The translations under genes were made by a program, and so were the position numbers. The notes under the pieces were generated by a model. It worked only from the letters and a program-made list of their open reading frames with translations. It did no database searches and was not told where the DNA came from. Shown here piece after piece: positions 26,221 through 35,935 of a stretch of DNA of 36,383 nucleotides. This DNA comes from Clostridiales bacterium DTU024 (GTDB lineage Bacteria; Bacillota; Clostridia; Christensenellales; Aristaeellaceae): assembly GCA_001513425.1 (NCBI GenBank), contig LFTR01000075.1:1-36383 (forward strand), given 5' to 3'. Positions within the stretch are counted from its first letter, which is position 1, and every line of letters begins with the position of its first letter.

Positions 26221-27330
26221 ATGAGCGTTGTACGATTTATCCTGGATTACATAGCCGCATATACGGATTACAAGACCTATTGGAATTATGAGGACGGCTG
26301 CGTCCTTATTGGCTGTGTGCGCCTTTATGAAGTGACCCGAAACCCCGCGTACAAGCAATTTATTATGGATTATCTGTATAAGAGAGTGGATAAAAAGGGT
26401 GCCATCGCGTCTTATGAGTCAGAGCAATACAATATCGACAGCATCAACAGCGGCAAGCTTCTGTTTTTCGGCCTGCGCGAATCGGGCGATGCGCGCTTCC
26501 GCATTGCGCTCGACTATCACATGCAGCGGCTGTGTGAACACCCGCGCTGTCAAAACGGCAGCTTCTGGCACAAGAGCATCTATCCCTACCAGATTTGGCT
26601 GGATGGTCTATATATGGCGCAGCCTTTTTATGCGGAGTACGACATGCTCTTAGGCGGCAAAGCCCATGCGGGGGACATTGTACTGCAATTTGACAACGTG
26701 CGCCGCTTCATGTTTGATGAAAACAAGCAATTATCCTACCATGCCTATGATGAAAGCCGCCAAATGTTCTGGTGTGACAAAGAAACCGGTCTGTCCCCCA
26801 ATTTCTGGCTGCGCTCCATGGGCTGGTATTTGATGGCGCTGGCAGACACGATCGATTTGATCGATGAACAGCTGTACGAGCATAAGCGAAGGCTTCAGGA
26901 TATTTTCGGGGAGGCCGTGCGGGGCATCATGCGTTATCAGGCGCAGAACGGCCTCTTTTATCAGCTGATCGACAGGCAGGCTTTGGCGGGCAATTACACG
27001 GAAGCCTCCGGCAGCGCCATGGTGGCCTATGCCCTGATGAAGGGCGCGCGTATCGGCGCGTTGCTCGAAGAAAAGTACGCGCCCGCCGGCCGCGCGGTAT
27101 TTGACGCCTTGGTCAAGAACAAACTGAAGACTGAGGAAGGCACGGCGCACCTTGAGGACATCTGTCTGGTGGCGGGCTTGGGCGGACAGCAAATGCGCGA
27201 CGGCAGCGCGGAATATTACCTGTCAGAACCCAGAGTGAAAGATGACGCGAAAGGCGTGGGACCGTTCATAATGGCCTGCGCCGAATCGCTCATGCAGGAT
27301 GCGCCACCTTTATCAAGGAGGGATAGATAG
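26221..27330 (+). CDS. glycoside hydrolase family 105 (unsaturated rhamnogalacturonyl/galacturonyl hydrolase, YteR/YesR-like)
   Basis: YWNYEDGCVLIGCVRLYEVT; FWHKSIYPYQIWLDGLYMAQPFYAEY; FWLRSMGWYLMALADTID; start placed after the hairpin. Confidence 0.9.
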   Translation: MSVVRFILDYIAAYTDYKTYWNYEDGCVLIGCVRLYEVTRNPAYKQFIMDYLYKRVDKKGAIASYESEQYNIDSINSGKLLFFGLRESGDARFRIALDYHMQRLCEHPRCQNGSFWHKSIYPYQIWLDGLYMAQPFYAEYDMLLGGKAHAGDIVLQFDNVRRFMFDENKQLSYHAYDESRQMFWCDKETGLSPNFWLRSMGWYLMALADTIDLIDEQLYEHKRRLQDIFGEAVRGIMRYQAQNGLFYQLIDRQALAGNYTEASGSAMVAYALMKGARIGALLEEKYAPAGRAVFDALVKNKLKTEEGTAHLEDICLVAGLGGQQMRDGSAEYYLSEPRVKDDAKGVGPFIMACAESLMQDAPPLSRRDR

Positions 27331-28271
27331 TGTCTTTGCAGCAAAAAGCCTCGCGCGCCCTGCTTTCGCGAGGGGCAAAGAAATTGGATAGCGGCCGCAT
27401 CGGGTTTTTGTACGTCCTGCCGTGGCTGCTCGGCTTTCTCTTTTTCAAGCTCTATCCCTTTGCATCATCGCTGTATTACAGTTTTACCGATATGCATTTG
27501 TTCAACGGCATCAGCCGGTGGGGCTTTTTCAATTTTGAAAACATTTTTACATCCGGCCAGATAATCAAATCCTTCACCGTCACTTTCAAGTACGTTCTGG
27601 TGACTGTGCCGCTCAAATTGGTAACGGCGCTGTTTATCGCCTATATCCTTAATTTTCGCATCAAAGGGGTCACGTATTTCCGAACGGGCTATTACGTGCC
27701 GTCGATTTTAGGCGGTTCTGTCGCCATTGCGGTATTGTGGAAAGCACTGTTTCGCAACGAGGGGCTGGTCAACGCCATGCTGGCTGTGCTGGGGATAAAG
27801 GGTCCAAGCTGGCTGAGTGATCCGCAGTACGCACTTTTCATTATTAGCCTGCTGCGTATTTGGCAGTTCGGCTCGTCGATGGTCATTTTCCTTGCCGCCT
27901 TAAAGGGCGTGCCGGAAGATCTGTACGAAGCCTCCACCATCGACGGCGCCACCTCACGGCGGCAGTTCTTCAGCATCACCTTGCCGCTCATATCCCCCGT
28001 GATCTTTTACAACTTGGTAACACAATTGGTGCAGGCGTTCCAGGAATTCAACGGCCCCTATATTATTACCAAAGGCGGACCGCTCAACTCCACGCGCCTG
28101 GTGTCCATGATCATCTACGACCAAGGCATCAAGAACTATAAGATGGGGCTGTCCAGTGCGCTGGCATGGGTGCTGTTCATCATCCTGATGCTCCTGACGC
28201 TGGTAGCATTCAAGAGTCAGAAACACTGGGTCTATTATTCGGACGAGATGCAGGGAAGGGGCAAAAAATGA
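27330..28271 (+). CDS. sugar ABC transporter permease (MalF/LplB-like)
   Basis: polytopic; EDLYEASTIDGATSRRQFFSITLPLISP EAA loop. Confidence 0.92.
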   Translation: MSLQQKASRALLSRGAKKLDSGRIGFLYVLPWLLGFLFFKLYPFASSLYYSFTDMHLFNGISRWGFFNFENIFTSGQIIKSFTVTFKYVLVTVPLKLVTALFIAYILNFRIKGVTYFRTGYYVPSILGGSVAIAVLWKALFRNEGLVNAMLAVLGIKGPSWLSDPQYALFIISLLRIWQFGSSMVIFLAALKGVPEDLYEASTIDGATSRRQFFSITLPLISPVIFYNLVTQLVQAFQEFNGPYIITKGGPLNSTRLVSMIIYDQGIKNYKMGLSSALAWVLFIILMLLTLVAFKSQKHWVYYSDEMQGRGKK

Positions 28272-29146
28272 CAACCGCAGTGAAGCCCCGGCGCCGGAAC
28301 AATCGCCGCCTCCTGTCCACCATTATTAGATATTTCGTACTGATTGCGGTAGGCATCGTCATGATCTACCCGCTGCTTTGGATGGTGAGCAGCACTTTCA
28401 AAAACAATAACGAGATATTCAGCGGCGTGCATCTTATCCCGCGTGAGCCGACATTGAACGGCTACCGCGACGCGATGAAGAGTTACGGCGGTGACATCGA
28501 CCTTTGGAAAAGCATGTTCAACACGTATAAAATTGTTTTGCCCAAGGTTCTTTTTACCGTGATCTCCGTCACCCTGACCGCGTATGGCTTTGGGCGCTTC
28601 CGCTTCAAGGGCCACGCATTTCTGTTTTCGATACTTATGAGTACGCTGTTTTTGCCGCAGGTGGTCCTCAACGTGCCGCAGTTCCTCATGTTCACGCGCC
28701 TGGGCTGGGTAGATTCGCCATGGTACATTCCCTTGATATTGCCAACGCTGTTTGCCACGGAAACCTACTTTGTATTCATGCTCATCCAGTTCATGCGCTC
28801 CATTCCGCGGGAGCTGGATGAAGCGTCCCGCATTGACGGATGCAACTCCCTCCAGACGCTCACCAAAGTCATCGTGCCCATGCTGTCCCCTGCCATGGTA
28901 TCCGTCGCGTTGTTCCAATTTATGTGGTCGAGCAACGATTTCATGGGGCCACTGCTGTATGTCAACACGCCTGCGCGCTACCCTGCCACCATCTACGTGA
29001 AACTATCCATGGACGCCGATACGGGGTTTGAGTGGAACCGTGTGCTGGCAGTCAGCCTCATCTCGATCATTCCGTCGCTGGTCGTCTTTTTCATGGCGCA
29101 GAGCAAATTCGTGGACGGCATCTCCGCCGGCGCGCTTAAAGGATGA
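28268..29146 (+). CDS. carbohydrate ABC transporter permease (MalG-like)
   Basis: polytopic; RELDEASRIDGCNSLQTLTKVIVPMLSPAM EAA loop; ATGA overlap with the upstream permease. Confidence 0.92.
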   Translation: MTTAVKPRRRNNRRLLSTIIRYFVLIAVGIVMIYPLLWMVSSTFKNNNEIFSGVHLIPREPTLNGYRDAMKSYGGDIDLWKSMFNTYKIVLPKVLFTVISVTLTAYGFGRFRFKGHAFLFSILMSTLFLPQVVLNVPQFLMFTRLGWVDSPWYIPLILPTLFATETYFVFMLIQFMRSIPRELDEASRIDGCNSLQTLTKVIVPMLSPAMVSVALFQFMWSSNDFMGPLLYVNTPARYPATIYVKLSMDADTGFEWNRVLAVSLISIIPSLVVFFMAQSKFVDGISAGALKG

Positions 29147-30714
29147 TAATCAAGCCGTTATTCATATCGGCACGGTCTGCCTGTATAGAACTTCCCCTTA
29201 AGGGGTATTACCACGCGGATGAGCCTGCCGGCCTGCGCCTCAATGAAGCGGATTACGGACAAGCGGATCGGGTGGTAACCTCGCTGTTCGGGCTTGCGCC
29301 CGACACGGCGTATCATCTCGAAATGCTGCAAAAAGGGCGCTTGGCGGCAGAAGTGCGCTTTAGAACAAAGGCAGAATTTGTCACCCTTAACGTGCGCGAT
29401 TTTGGCGCGTTTGGGGACGGGACGCACGATGATACCGCCGCCATTCAAGCCGCTATCCTCTGTTGTCCCAAAGAAAGCCGCGTTCTTGTGCCCACGGGGA
29501 AGTACCTGGTGTCGCCGCTGTTTCTCAAGTCGCACCTGCGGCTGGAAATCCAAAAAGGCGCGCAATTGAGGCTCCATCCGGCACGGGAAGAGAGCCCAAT
29601 TTTGCCCGGCATGATCCCTTCATGGGATGAAAAAAGCGAATACAACCTAGGTACATGGGAAGGCAATCCGCTGAGCATGCACGCGGCGCTTTTGACCGCG
29701 GTGGACGCGCACGATATCGAAGTATACGGCGAGGGCGTGCTGGACGGCCAGGCCGCTAAGGGCGATTGGTGGCTTGAGCCCAAAGTGAAAAAGAGCGGCG
29801 CGTGGCGCGGCCGGATGGTATTCCTGAACCGCTGCCAAAACGTGACCCTTCAGGGGCTGACCATTACCAACAGCCCCTCCTGGAACGTGCATCCCTACTT
29901 TTCCAAGGATCTTGTGTTGCTTGATTTATCCATCCAATCTCCATCTGACAGCCCCAACACGGACGGCATCAACCCGGAAAGCTGTCGCGATGTACTGATT
30001 TCAGGCGCGCGTCTTTCGGTGGGCGACGACTGCATTGCGATCAAAAGCGGCAAAATCTATATGGGCGCAACGTACAAAACGCCCACAGAGCGCGTTACGA
30101 TTTCGCACTGCCTGATGGAAAACGGCCACGGCGGCGTTACTATCGGCAGTGAAATGGCGGGCGGCGTAAGGGATATCCTTGTGACGGATTGCAGGATGCT
30201 GCGAACCGACCGCGCGCTGCGCATCAAAACGCGGCGCGGGCGGGGCAAGCAGGGCGTGATCGACCGGATCCATTTTGAGAATGTGAAAATGATCGACATT
30301 CCCGTTCCCATCGCGATCAACAGCTTTTATCACTGTGACCCGGACGGCCATGCGGAAAATGTGCAGGACAAGGAAGCAAGGCCCGCTGATGACGGAACGC
30401 CCGTCATCGGCGCGCTCTCCTTTAATAATGTCGTCGCCACCGGTTGCAGGCATGTTGCGGTGTATGCATTGGGGCTTCCGGAAAAGAAAATCAGGCGCAT
30501 TGCCATTACAAATTCCCGCTTCTCATTTGCGGAAGAAAAAGTCGTGCCGGCGCGGCCGGTAATGGCAGACGGCGTCGAACTCTGCGCCAAACGGGGCCTT
30601 ATTGCCCACAATGTGGAAAATCTGGCGCTAAGCGACGTGGCGTTTGGGGGTACCGTGGGCGAAACGCTGGAACTGCACGGCGTGGACAGCCTGATCAAGG
30701 AGGATGAGCTATGA
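29143..30714 (+). CDS. glycoside hydrolase family 28 (polygalacturonase-like)
   Basis: FGAFGDGTHDDTAAIQAAI; NTDGINPESC; SVGDDCIAIKSG; GHGGVTIGSE; RIKTRRGRG; no signal peptide. Confidence 0.92.
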   Translation: MIIKPLFISARSACIELPLKGYYHADEPAGLRLNEADYGQADRVVTSLFGLAPDTAYHLEMLQKGRLAAEVRFRTKAEFVTLNVRDFGAFGDGTHDDTAAIQAAILCCPKESRVLVPTGKYLVSPLFLKSHLRLEIQKGAQLRLHPAREESPILPGMIPSWDEKSEYNLGTWEGNPLSMHAALLTAVDAHDIEVYGEGVLDGQAAKGDWWLEPKVKKSGAWRGRMVFLNRCQNVTLQGLTITNSPSWNVHPYFSKDLVLLDLSIQSPSDSPNTDGINPESCRDVLISGARLSVGDDCIAIKSGKIYMGATYKTPTERVTISHCLMENGHGGVTIGSEMAGGVRDILVTDCRMLRTDRALRIKTRRGRGKQGVIDRIHFENVKMIDIPVPIAINSFYHCDPDGHAENVQDKEARPADDGTPVIGALSFNNVVATGCRHVAVYALGLPEKKIRRIAITNSRFSFAEEKVVPARPVMADGVELCAKRGLIAHNVENLALSDVAFGGTVGETLELHGVDSLIKEDEL

Positions 30715-31541
30715 ATGTGGGTATAAGGCTGCATGATGTAAGCGGCGATAGCCTGAAGCAGCGCGCACAAAACGCCAAAACAATGGGCTTCACGTGCACC
30801 CATCTCGCGCTGTCCAAGGTGATGGAATTTGCGACTGATGACATTGGCGTTTTGACACCGGCGCTGGCGTCATACGTCAAAACAACCCTTGCTCCCATGG
30901 ATATCGCAATACTGGGATGCTATCAAAATCTGGCGCACCCGGACGACCAATACGCCTTGCAGCTGCAGCGCGTCTACGCCGCGCACCTGCGCTTTGCCAA
31001 ATGGGCAGGAGCCATGGTGGTGGGTACGGAAACGGGCAACCCAAACGCGGAATTCCGCTATGAAGCGGATAAAAGCCATACCGAAGACACGCTCAAACTG
31101 TTTATTGACCGCCTTTTTCCGGTGATCAAGGATGCCGAAAAGCTGGGCACCGTCTTGGCTATAGAACCGGTGTATCGACATATCGTCTGTGATGCCAAGC
31201 GGGCGCGCAAGGTGCTGGATACCATCGCTTCTCCCAATCTGCAAATCATTCTGGACCCGGTCAACCTGCTGGACCCGGATAACCTTGACAGGCGAACCTA
31301 TGTACTTGACGAAGCGCTGACGCTTTTGCTGCCGGACACAGCGGTGCTGCACCTGAAGGACTACGTAATACAAGACGGCCGGATGAAGCCCGTAGCCGTG
31401 GGAATGGGCCTTATGGACTATGCACCATTCATTCAGAAGGTTGCCGGAGACAAACCTTATTTGCATATCACGCTGGAAAACACCACGCCCCGCAACGCTG
31501 AGCGTGCGGGGCAGGACGTCAGGAAGCTATGGACACTGTAA
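30711..31541 (+). CDS. sugar phosphate isomerase/epimerase (xylose isomerase-like TIM barrel)
   Basis: NVGIRLHDVSGDSLKQRAQNAKTMGFTCTHLAL; LAIEPVYRH; ILDPVNLLDPDN; VLHLKDY. Confidence 0.85.
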   Translation: MNVGIRLHDVSGDSLKQRAQNAKTMGFTCTHLALSKVMEFATDDIGVLTPALASYVKTTLAPMDIAILGCYQNLAHPDDQYALQLQRVYAAHLRFAKWAGAMVVGTETGNPNAEFRYEADKSHTEDTLKLFIDRLFPVIKDAEKLGTVLAIEPVYRHIVCDAKRARKVLDTIASPNLQIILDPVNLLDPDNLDRRTYVLDEALTLLLPDTAVLHLKDYVIQDGRMKPVAVGMGLMDYAPFIQKVAGDKPYLHITLENTTPRNAERAGQDVRKLWTL

Positions 31542-31566
31542 GCTGCCTCAAGGGCACTTGCATGCC

Positions 31567-31785
31567 CTACGTAATCGTTTCAATATCATCATAGTAAGAC
31601 TCTTCGTCTACAATGCCCTCACCCGTCAACGGCTTTTTGAGGTTCTGTGGTGCCAGATTGCCCTTCTCGTAGCTGAGCGGTGCGCACGGAGATGCCCCTT
31701 CGCAATGTTCCAAGGCGTTCGCTTCGCTGAGTCTATCCAGAAATTTGCCGACCGGCCCTTTCTTCTTCTTGGTCTCTTCAGACAT
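31567..31785 (-). CDS. 72-aa acidic-tailed small protein of unknown function
   Basis: AGAGGAGATGATTTGC-ATG start context; MSEETKKKKGPVGKFLDRLSEANALEHCEGASPCAPLSYEKGNLAPQ... Confidence 0.6.
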   Translation of the reverse strand: MSEETKKKKGPVGKFLDRLSEANALEHCEGASPCAPLSYEKGNLAPQNLKKPLTGEGIVDEESYYDDIETIT

Positions 31786-31842
31786 GCAAATCATCTCCTC
31801 TGGTAAAGTGTACCCTTTGATCGGTGCATCAAACGTTAACGA

Positions 31843-31871
31843 TTGACAGCGCCCGTTCAAATGCCTACACT
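31843..31871 (+). promoter_or_regulatory. promoter of the pyrophosphatase gene
   Basis: TTGACA (31843-31848), 17-bp spacer, TACACT (31866-31871). Confidence 0.7.
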
Positions 31872-31901
31872 GAATTCGCGAAACGCGCATTAGGAGGCAG
31901 A

Positions 31902-33515
31902 ATGGAACCGATTTTTGTTACCGGTCATCTCAACCCGGACACCGACTCCATCGTATCGGCGATGGCATATGCCGCGCTGCAAAACGCGCTGGGCAACCGG
32001 CAATACATGGCGGCACGCATAGGGCCTGTTAATGATGAAACGCAAATGACACTGGACCGCTTCGGATTTGAAGCTCCCGTCGAAATCGCCAACGTCCGCA
32101 CGCAGGTACGCGACCTGGAATACGATACGCCCCCGATATTGGGGTCAGGCCTTACCATATACAGCGCATGGAACGTGTTTGAAACGGATACTGCCCTTTC
32201 CGCTCTGCCGGTGGCGGATGACGCGGGCTTTTTGCAGGGCGTGGTCACGCGTGGCGACATCGCCGCGTATGACATGGACGCTTTCAAAAACCAGCGCATC
32301 CAGGATGTTCCGCTGTTTAACGTGCTGGCAGCGCTTGAAGGCAATGTGGTCAATACCCCAAGTACCCCGCAGGACACGCTAAGCGGAGACATCGTCATTG
32401 CCCTGCCCCGCACGGCGGAAGACAACTTCGGCATCACGCCCGGGTCCATCGCGTTTCTGGGCAACCAGCCCGACGCCTTCGGCAAAGCCCTGGAAGTGGG
32501 CGCAGCGTGCGTGATTTTGTGCCAAGCGGAATTTGCGACGGAAATGCGGGAGAAAGATCCGCGGCTGATGGCCATCTATACACCGCTGGACGCTTACCGC
32601 GCCGCGCGAATGCTGCATTTGTCACTGCCCATCAAGCGCATTTTGTCTGCTGCCAAGCTCATCACGTTCCGTCTGGACGACTACGTGGACGATGTGCGGC
32701 GCAAGGTACTTGAAAACCGCTTTCACTCTTTCCCTATTCTGGATCACCACGACAATGTGGTAGGCACGCTGTCGCGGTATCATCTTCTGAACCCGCGCCG
32801 CAAAAAGGTGGTGCTGGTGGACCACAACGAAATGGCACAGTCCGTCCCGGGGCTGGAGCAGGCTGAAATCATTGCGGTCATCGACCACCACCGTCTGGCG
32901 GACGTGCAGACGATGAACCCCGTGTATATGCGAAACGAGCCGGTTGGCTCCACCAATACCATTATCGGGACCATGTTTCAAGAAAAAGGCCTTGTGCCGC
33001 CGAAAAACCTGGCGGCGCTCATGGCAGCAGCCATCGTGTCAGACACCGTCATCTTCAAATCCCCCACCTGCACCCCGCAGGACGTTGCCATGGCGGAGCG
33101 GCTTGCACGGATTGGCGGAGTCAATTTGGAAGAGATCGGCAGCGCCATCTTTTCCGCCTCGTCTGAAGACAAATCACCCTCGGAGCTGCTGTTTTCCGAT
33201 TATAAGGATTTCCACATTGCGGGCTACAATATCGGAATTGGCCAGGTGACAACGATGGATTCCGCACAGGTGTTGACCCGCCGCGACCAGCTGCTGCAAT
33301 TGATGCGCGAGTCCTCCCGCGAAAACGGGCTGGACATGATGCTCCTGATGATCACCGATGTCCTCAAGGAAGGCACCGCGCTGATCTACATTGGAGACGG
33401 GAAGATCATCCGCCAGGCCTTCAACGTGGAAACGCATGACCATGAGGCGTTCCTGCCCGGCGTGGTGAGCCGCAAAAAACAGGTCGTTCCCGCGCTGTCC
33501 TTGCTGTGGGGCTAA
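31902..33515 (+). CDS. manganese-dependent (family II) inorganic pyrophosphatase with CBS and DRTGG domains
   Basis: IFVTGHLNPDTDSIVSAMAYA; IDHHRL; C-terminal DHHA2-like region; two CBS-like segments flanking a DRTGG-like region; GGAGG RBS. Confidence 0.92.
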   Translation: MEPIFVTGHLNPDTDSIVSAMAYAALQNALGNRQYMAARIGPVNDETQMTLDRFGFEAPVEIANVRTQVRDLEYDTPPILGSGLTIYSAWNVFETDTALSALPVADDAGFLQGVVTRGDIAAYDMDAFKNQRIQDVPLFNVLAALEGNVVNTPSTPQDTLSGDIVIALPRTAEDNFGITPGSIAFLGNQPDAFGKALEVGAACVILCQAEFATEMREKDPRLMAIYTPLDAYRAARMLHLSLPIKRILSAAKLITFRLDDYVDDVRRKVLENRFHSFPILDHHDNVVGTLSRYHLLNPRRKKVVLVDHNEMAQSVPGLEQAEIIAVIDHHRLADVQTMNPVYMRNEPVGSTNTIIGTMFQEKGLVPPKNLAALMAAAIVSDTVIFKSPTCTPQDVAMAERLARIGGVNLEEIGSAIFSASSEDKSPSELLFSDYKDFHIAGYNIGIGQVTTMDSAQVLTRRDQLLQLMRESSRENGLDMMLLMITDVLKEGTALIYIGDGKIIRQAFNVETHDHEAFLPGVVSRKKQVVPALSLLWG

Positions 33516-33569
33516 GCAGCGTGCCTGCATAATAAAACAAGGAAAGTGCAACAATATGCTGTTTTTTTC

Positions 33570-33599
33570 TTGACTCCGCCGACACGTTTGAAGTATGAT
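33570..33599 (+). promoter_or_regulatory. promoter of the amino-acid ABC operon
   Basis: TTGACT (33570-33575), 18-bp spacer, TATGAT (33594-33599). Confidence 0.65.
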
Positions 33600-33647
33600 G
33601 CGCGCATCGGCTGCTTGGCTGAAATAGCGAAAGAAAGAGGAACGGTC

Positions 33648-34466
33648 ATGAAAAAGTGTCTGACATTTATCCTATCCCTGTTGATGGTCCTCGCTGCATT
33701 TGGGGCGTACGCGCAGGAGGATACTTCCCTTCAGCAAATTCTGGACAAGGGCCAAATCGTGATGGGGCTGGACGCCAGTTTTCCGCCCATGGGCTTTGTT
33801 GATGCGGACACGGGCGAAATCGTCGGCTTTGATATTGACGTAGCCAGGGAAGCCGCCAAGCGGCTCAATGTGGAACTCCTCTGCCAGCCCATTTCCTGGG
33901 ACACCAAAGAAATGGAACTCAATGCGTACAACATAGACTGCATATGGAACGGAATGACCATTACCCCGGAGAGATTGGAAAGCATGAGCATCTCCGTCCC
34001 ATATTTGAGAAACGATCAGGTGCTGGTAGTGCGTGAAGCGGACGGCGTCACGCAAAAGGAAGAGCTCGCGGGCAAGAAACTCGGCCTTCAGGCAGGATCC
34101 AGCGCCAACGAAGCCCTGGATGCCGCGGAAGAATTCAAGGCTTCGCTCGATCAGGTCGTTCCGTTTGACGAAAACCTGACGGCGCTGATGGACCTGAACC
34201 AAGGCGGCGTAGACGCCGTGCTGGTCGACGTCATCGTAGCCAACTACTACAAAACCCTCAACGACTACCCCTTCATCGTGCTTTCCGAAACCTTGGCGCC
34301 CGAGGAATACGGCATCGGCTTCAGAAAGGGAGATGTCGCGCTGACGGAGAAGATCAACGCGCTTCTCTTTGAAATGAAGGAAGACGGCACACTGAAACTG
34401 ATCAGCGAAAAGTGGTTCGGGACTGACATTACGGTGGTCGGCGAGAACGGCGAGCCGGCCAAGTAA
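33648..34466 (+). CDS. amino-acid ABC transporter substrate-binding protein (family 3)
   Basis: signal peptide MKKCLTFILSLLMVLAAFGAYAQ; GLDASFPPMGFVDADTGEIVGFDIDVAREAAKRL. Confidence 0.93.
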   Translation: MKKCLTFILSLLMVLAAFGAYAQEDTSLQQILDKGQIVMGLDASFPPMGFVDADTGEIVGFDIDVAREAAKRLNVELLCQPISWDTKEMELNAYNIDCIWNGMTITPERLESMSISVPYLRNDQVLVVREADGVTQKEELAGKKLGLQAGSSANEALDAAEEFKASLDQVVPFDENLTALMDLNQGGVDAVLVDVIVANYYKTLNDYPFIVLSETLAPEEYGIGFRKGDVALTEKINALLFEMKEDGTLKLISEKWFGTDITVVGENGEPAK

Positions 34467-34483
34467 CGCATAATGCGCAAGGA

Positions 34484-34509
34484 GGGCGGCGATTTTCGCC
34501 GCCCTTTCG
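34484..34509 (+). other. intercistronic hairpin between amino-acid SBP and permease genes
   Basis: GGGCGGCG-atttt-CGCCGCCC followed by TTTCGTTT. Confidence 0.75.
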
Positions 34510-34531
34510 TTTCAGGAACGGGAGTATTGTG

Positions 34532-35197
34532 ATGAAATATTTGAACAACCCTGCGCGCTTCGCGGTGCTGCTTGGGCAGATGTGGGAGGGGCTGAGCGTG
34601 ACCCTTTCGCTTTTCTCACTGACGCTTTTTTTTTCGCTGCCGCTGGGACTGATCATAGCGCTGTGCAGGATGAGCAGATTTCGCGCGCTGCGCCTGCCCT
34701 CCCAGTTCTTCATCCTTGTCATGCGGGGCACGCCGCTGATCCTTCAGGTGTTTACCATCTACTTCTTCCTGCCGATGGTGTTTGGCAGCGTCTTTGATCG
34801 CCTGACGGCTGTAACCATTGCGTTTTCGATCAACTATGCGGCGTATTTTGCCGAAATCTACCGCGGCGGGATGGAGGCGATGCCGGGCGGCCAGCGGGAA
34901 GCGGCGCACGTGCTGGGGTTTACCCGCGCTCAGGCCTTCATGCGGGTTATCCTGCCCCAGGTCGTCAAGCGCGTTGTGCTGCCCGTCAGCAACGAAGTAA
35001 TTACGCTGGTGAAAGACACAGCGCTGGTGACGGCAGTGGGCATGGTCGAATTGTACCGGGTGGCAAGAAACGCCGCCAGCACGGTAGGCACGCTGGAACC
35101 CTTGTTTATCGCCGGCGCATTTTACCTTGCACTCAACAGCCTGGTCAGTTTCCTGTTTAACCGGTTCAACCGATATTTCAGTTATTATCAGGGTTAG
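34532..35197 (+). CDS. amino-acid ABC transporter permease (HisM-like)
   Basis: MWEGLSVTLSLFSLTLFFSLPLGLIIAL; MEAMPGGQREAAHVLGFTRAQAFMRVILPQ; GTG at 34529 is an alternative start. Confidence 0.93.
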   Translation: MKYLNNPARFAVLLGQMWEGLSVTLSLFSLTLFFSLPLGLIIALCRMSRFRALRLPSQFFILVMRGTPLILQVFTIYFFLPMVFGSVFDRLTAVTIAFSINYAAYFAEIYRGGMEAMPGGQREAAHVLGFTRAQAFMRVILPQVVKRVVLPVSNEVITLVKDTALVTAVGMVELYRVARNAASTVGTLEPLFIAGAFYLALNSLVSFLFNRFNRYFSYYQG

Positions 35198-35206
35198 GAG
35201 AAGTGC

Positions 35207-35935
35207 ATGCTGCTGGCTGAAAAACTGTATAAATCCTTCGCTGCCAACGGTGTATTGCGCGGCGTGTCCCTTGCGGTCAATAAGGGCGAGGCGGTGGCGG
35301 TGATCGGACCGTCCGGCTCAGGAAAGAGCACGCTGCTCAGGTGCCTGATCAACCTGGAAACGATCGATAAAGGCAAGATCGAAGTAGGGGGCGAAACACT
35401 GGTCGATATGGATGTGGGCGGCTACGCGCCGCGGGAGCAGGTGCGCCGCATTATCCTAAAAATGGGCTTTGTCTTCCAGAACTTCAACCTTTTCCCCCAT
35501 TTTACGGCACTCAAAAATGTTACGGAAGCGCAGCAGCGCGTGCTGCACCGCAGCCGCGCCCAGGCGGAAGAGAGGGCCTTGGACGAACTTGAGAAGGTGG
35601 GCCTTAGAGAAAAGGCGGGTGAATATCCCTATATGCTCTCCGGCGGGCAGCAGCAGCGTATCGCTATTGCGCGGGCGCTGGCAATGGACCCGGAAATGCT
35701 GCTGTTTGACGAGCCGACCAGCGCGCTGGACCCGCTGCTAACGCAAGATGTGCTGAAAGTCATCAGACGCCTGGCGGAAGAGGACCGCACGATGCTTGTC
35801 GTCACCCATGAAATGGACTTTGCCAGGGAGGTGGCCGACCGCGTCGTGTTCATGAGCGATGGCGTTGCCGCTGCCCAGGGCAGCCCGGCGGATATCTTCG
35901 CTCTGCCTGAGGTCAGGGCCTTTTCGGCGAGATGA
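35207..35935 (+). CDS. amino-acid ABC transporter ATP-binding protein (GlnQ-like)
   Basis: Walker [25 protein letters not shown]; Walker [14 protein letters not shown]. Confidence 0.96.
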   Translation: MLLAEKLYKSFAANGVLRGVSLAVNKGEAVAVIGPSGSGKSTLLRCLINLETIDKGKIEVGGETLVDMDVGGYAPREQVRRIILKMGFVFQNFNLFPHFTALKNVTEAQQRVLHRSRAQAEERALDELEKVGLREKAGEYPYMLSGGQQQRIAIARALAMDPEMLLFDEPTSALDPLLTQDVLKVIRRLAEEDRTMLVVTHEMDFAREVADRVVFMSDGVAAAQGSPADIFALPEVRAFSAR

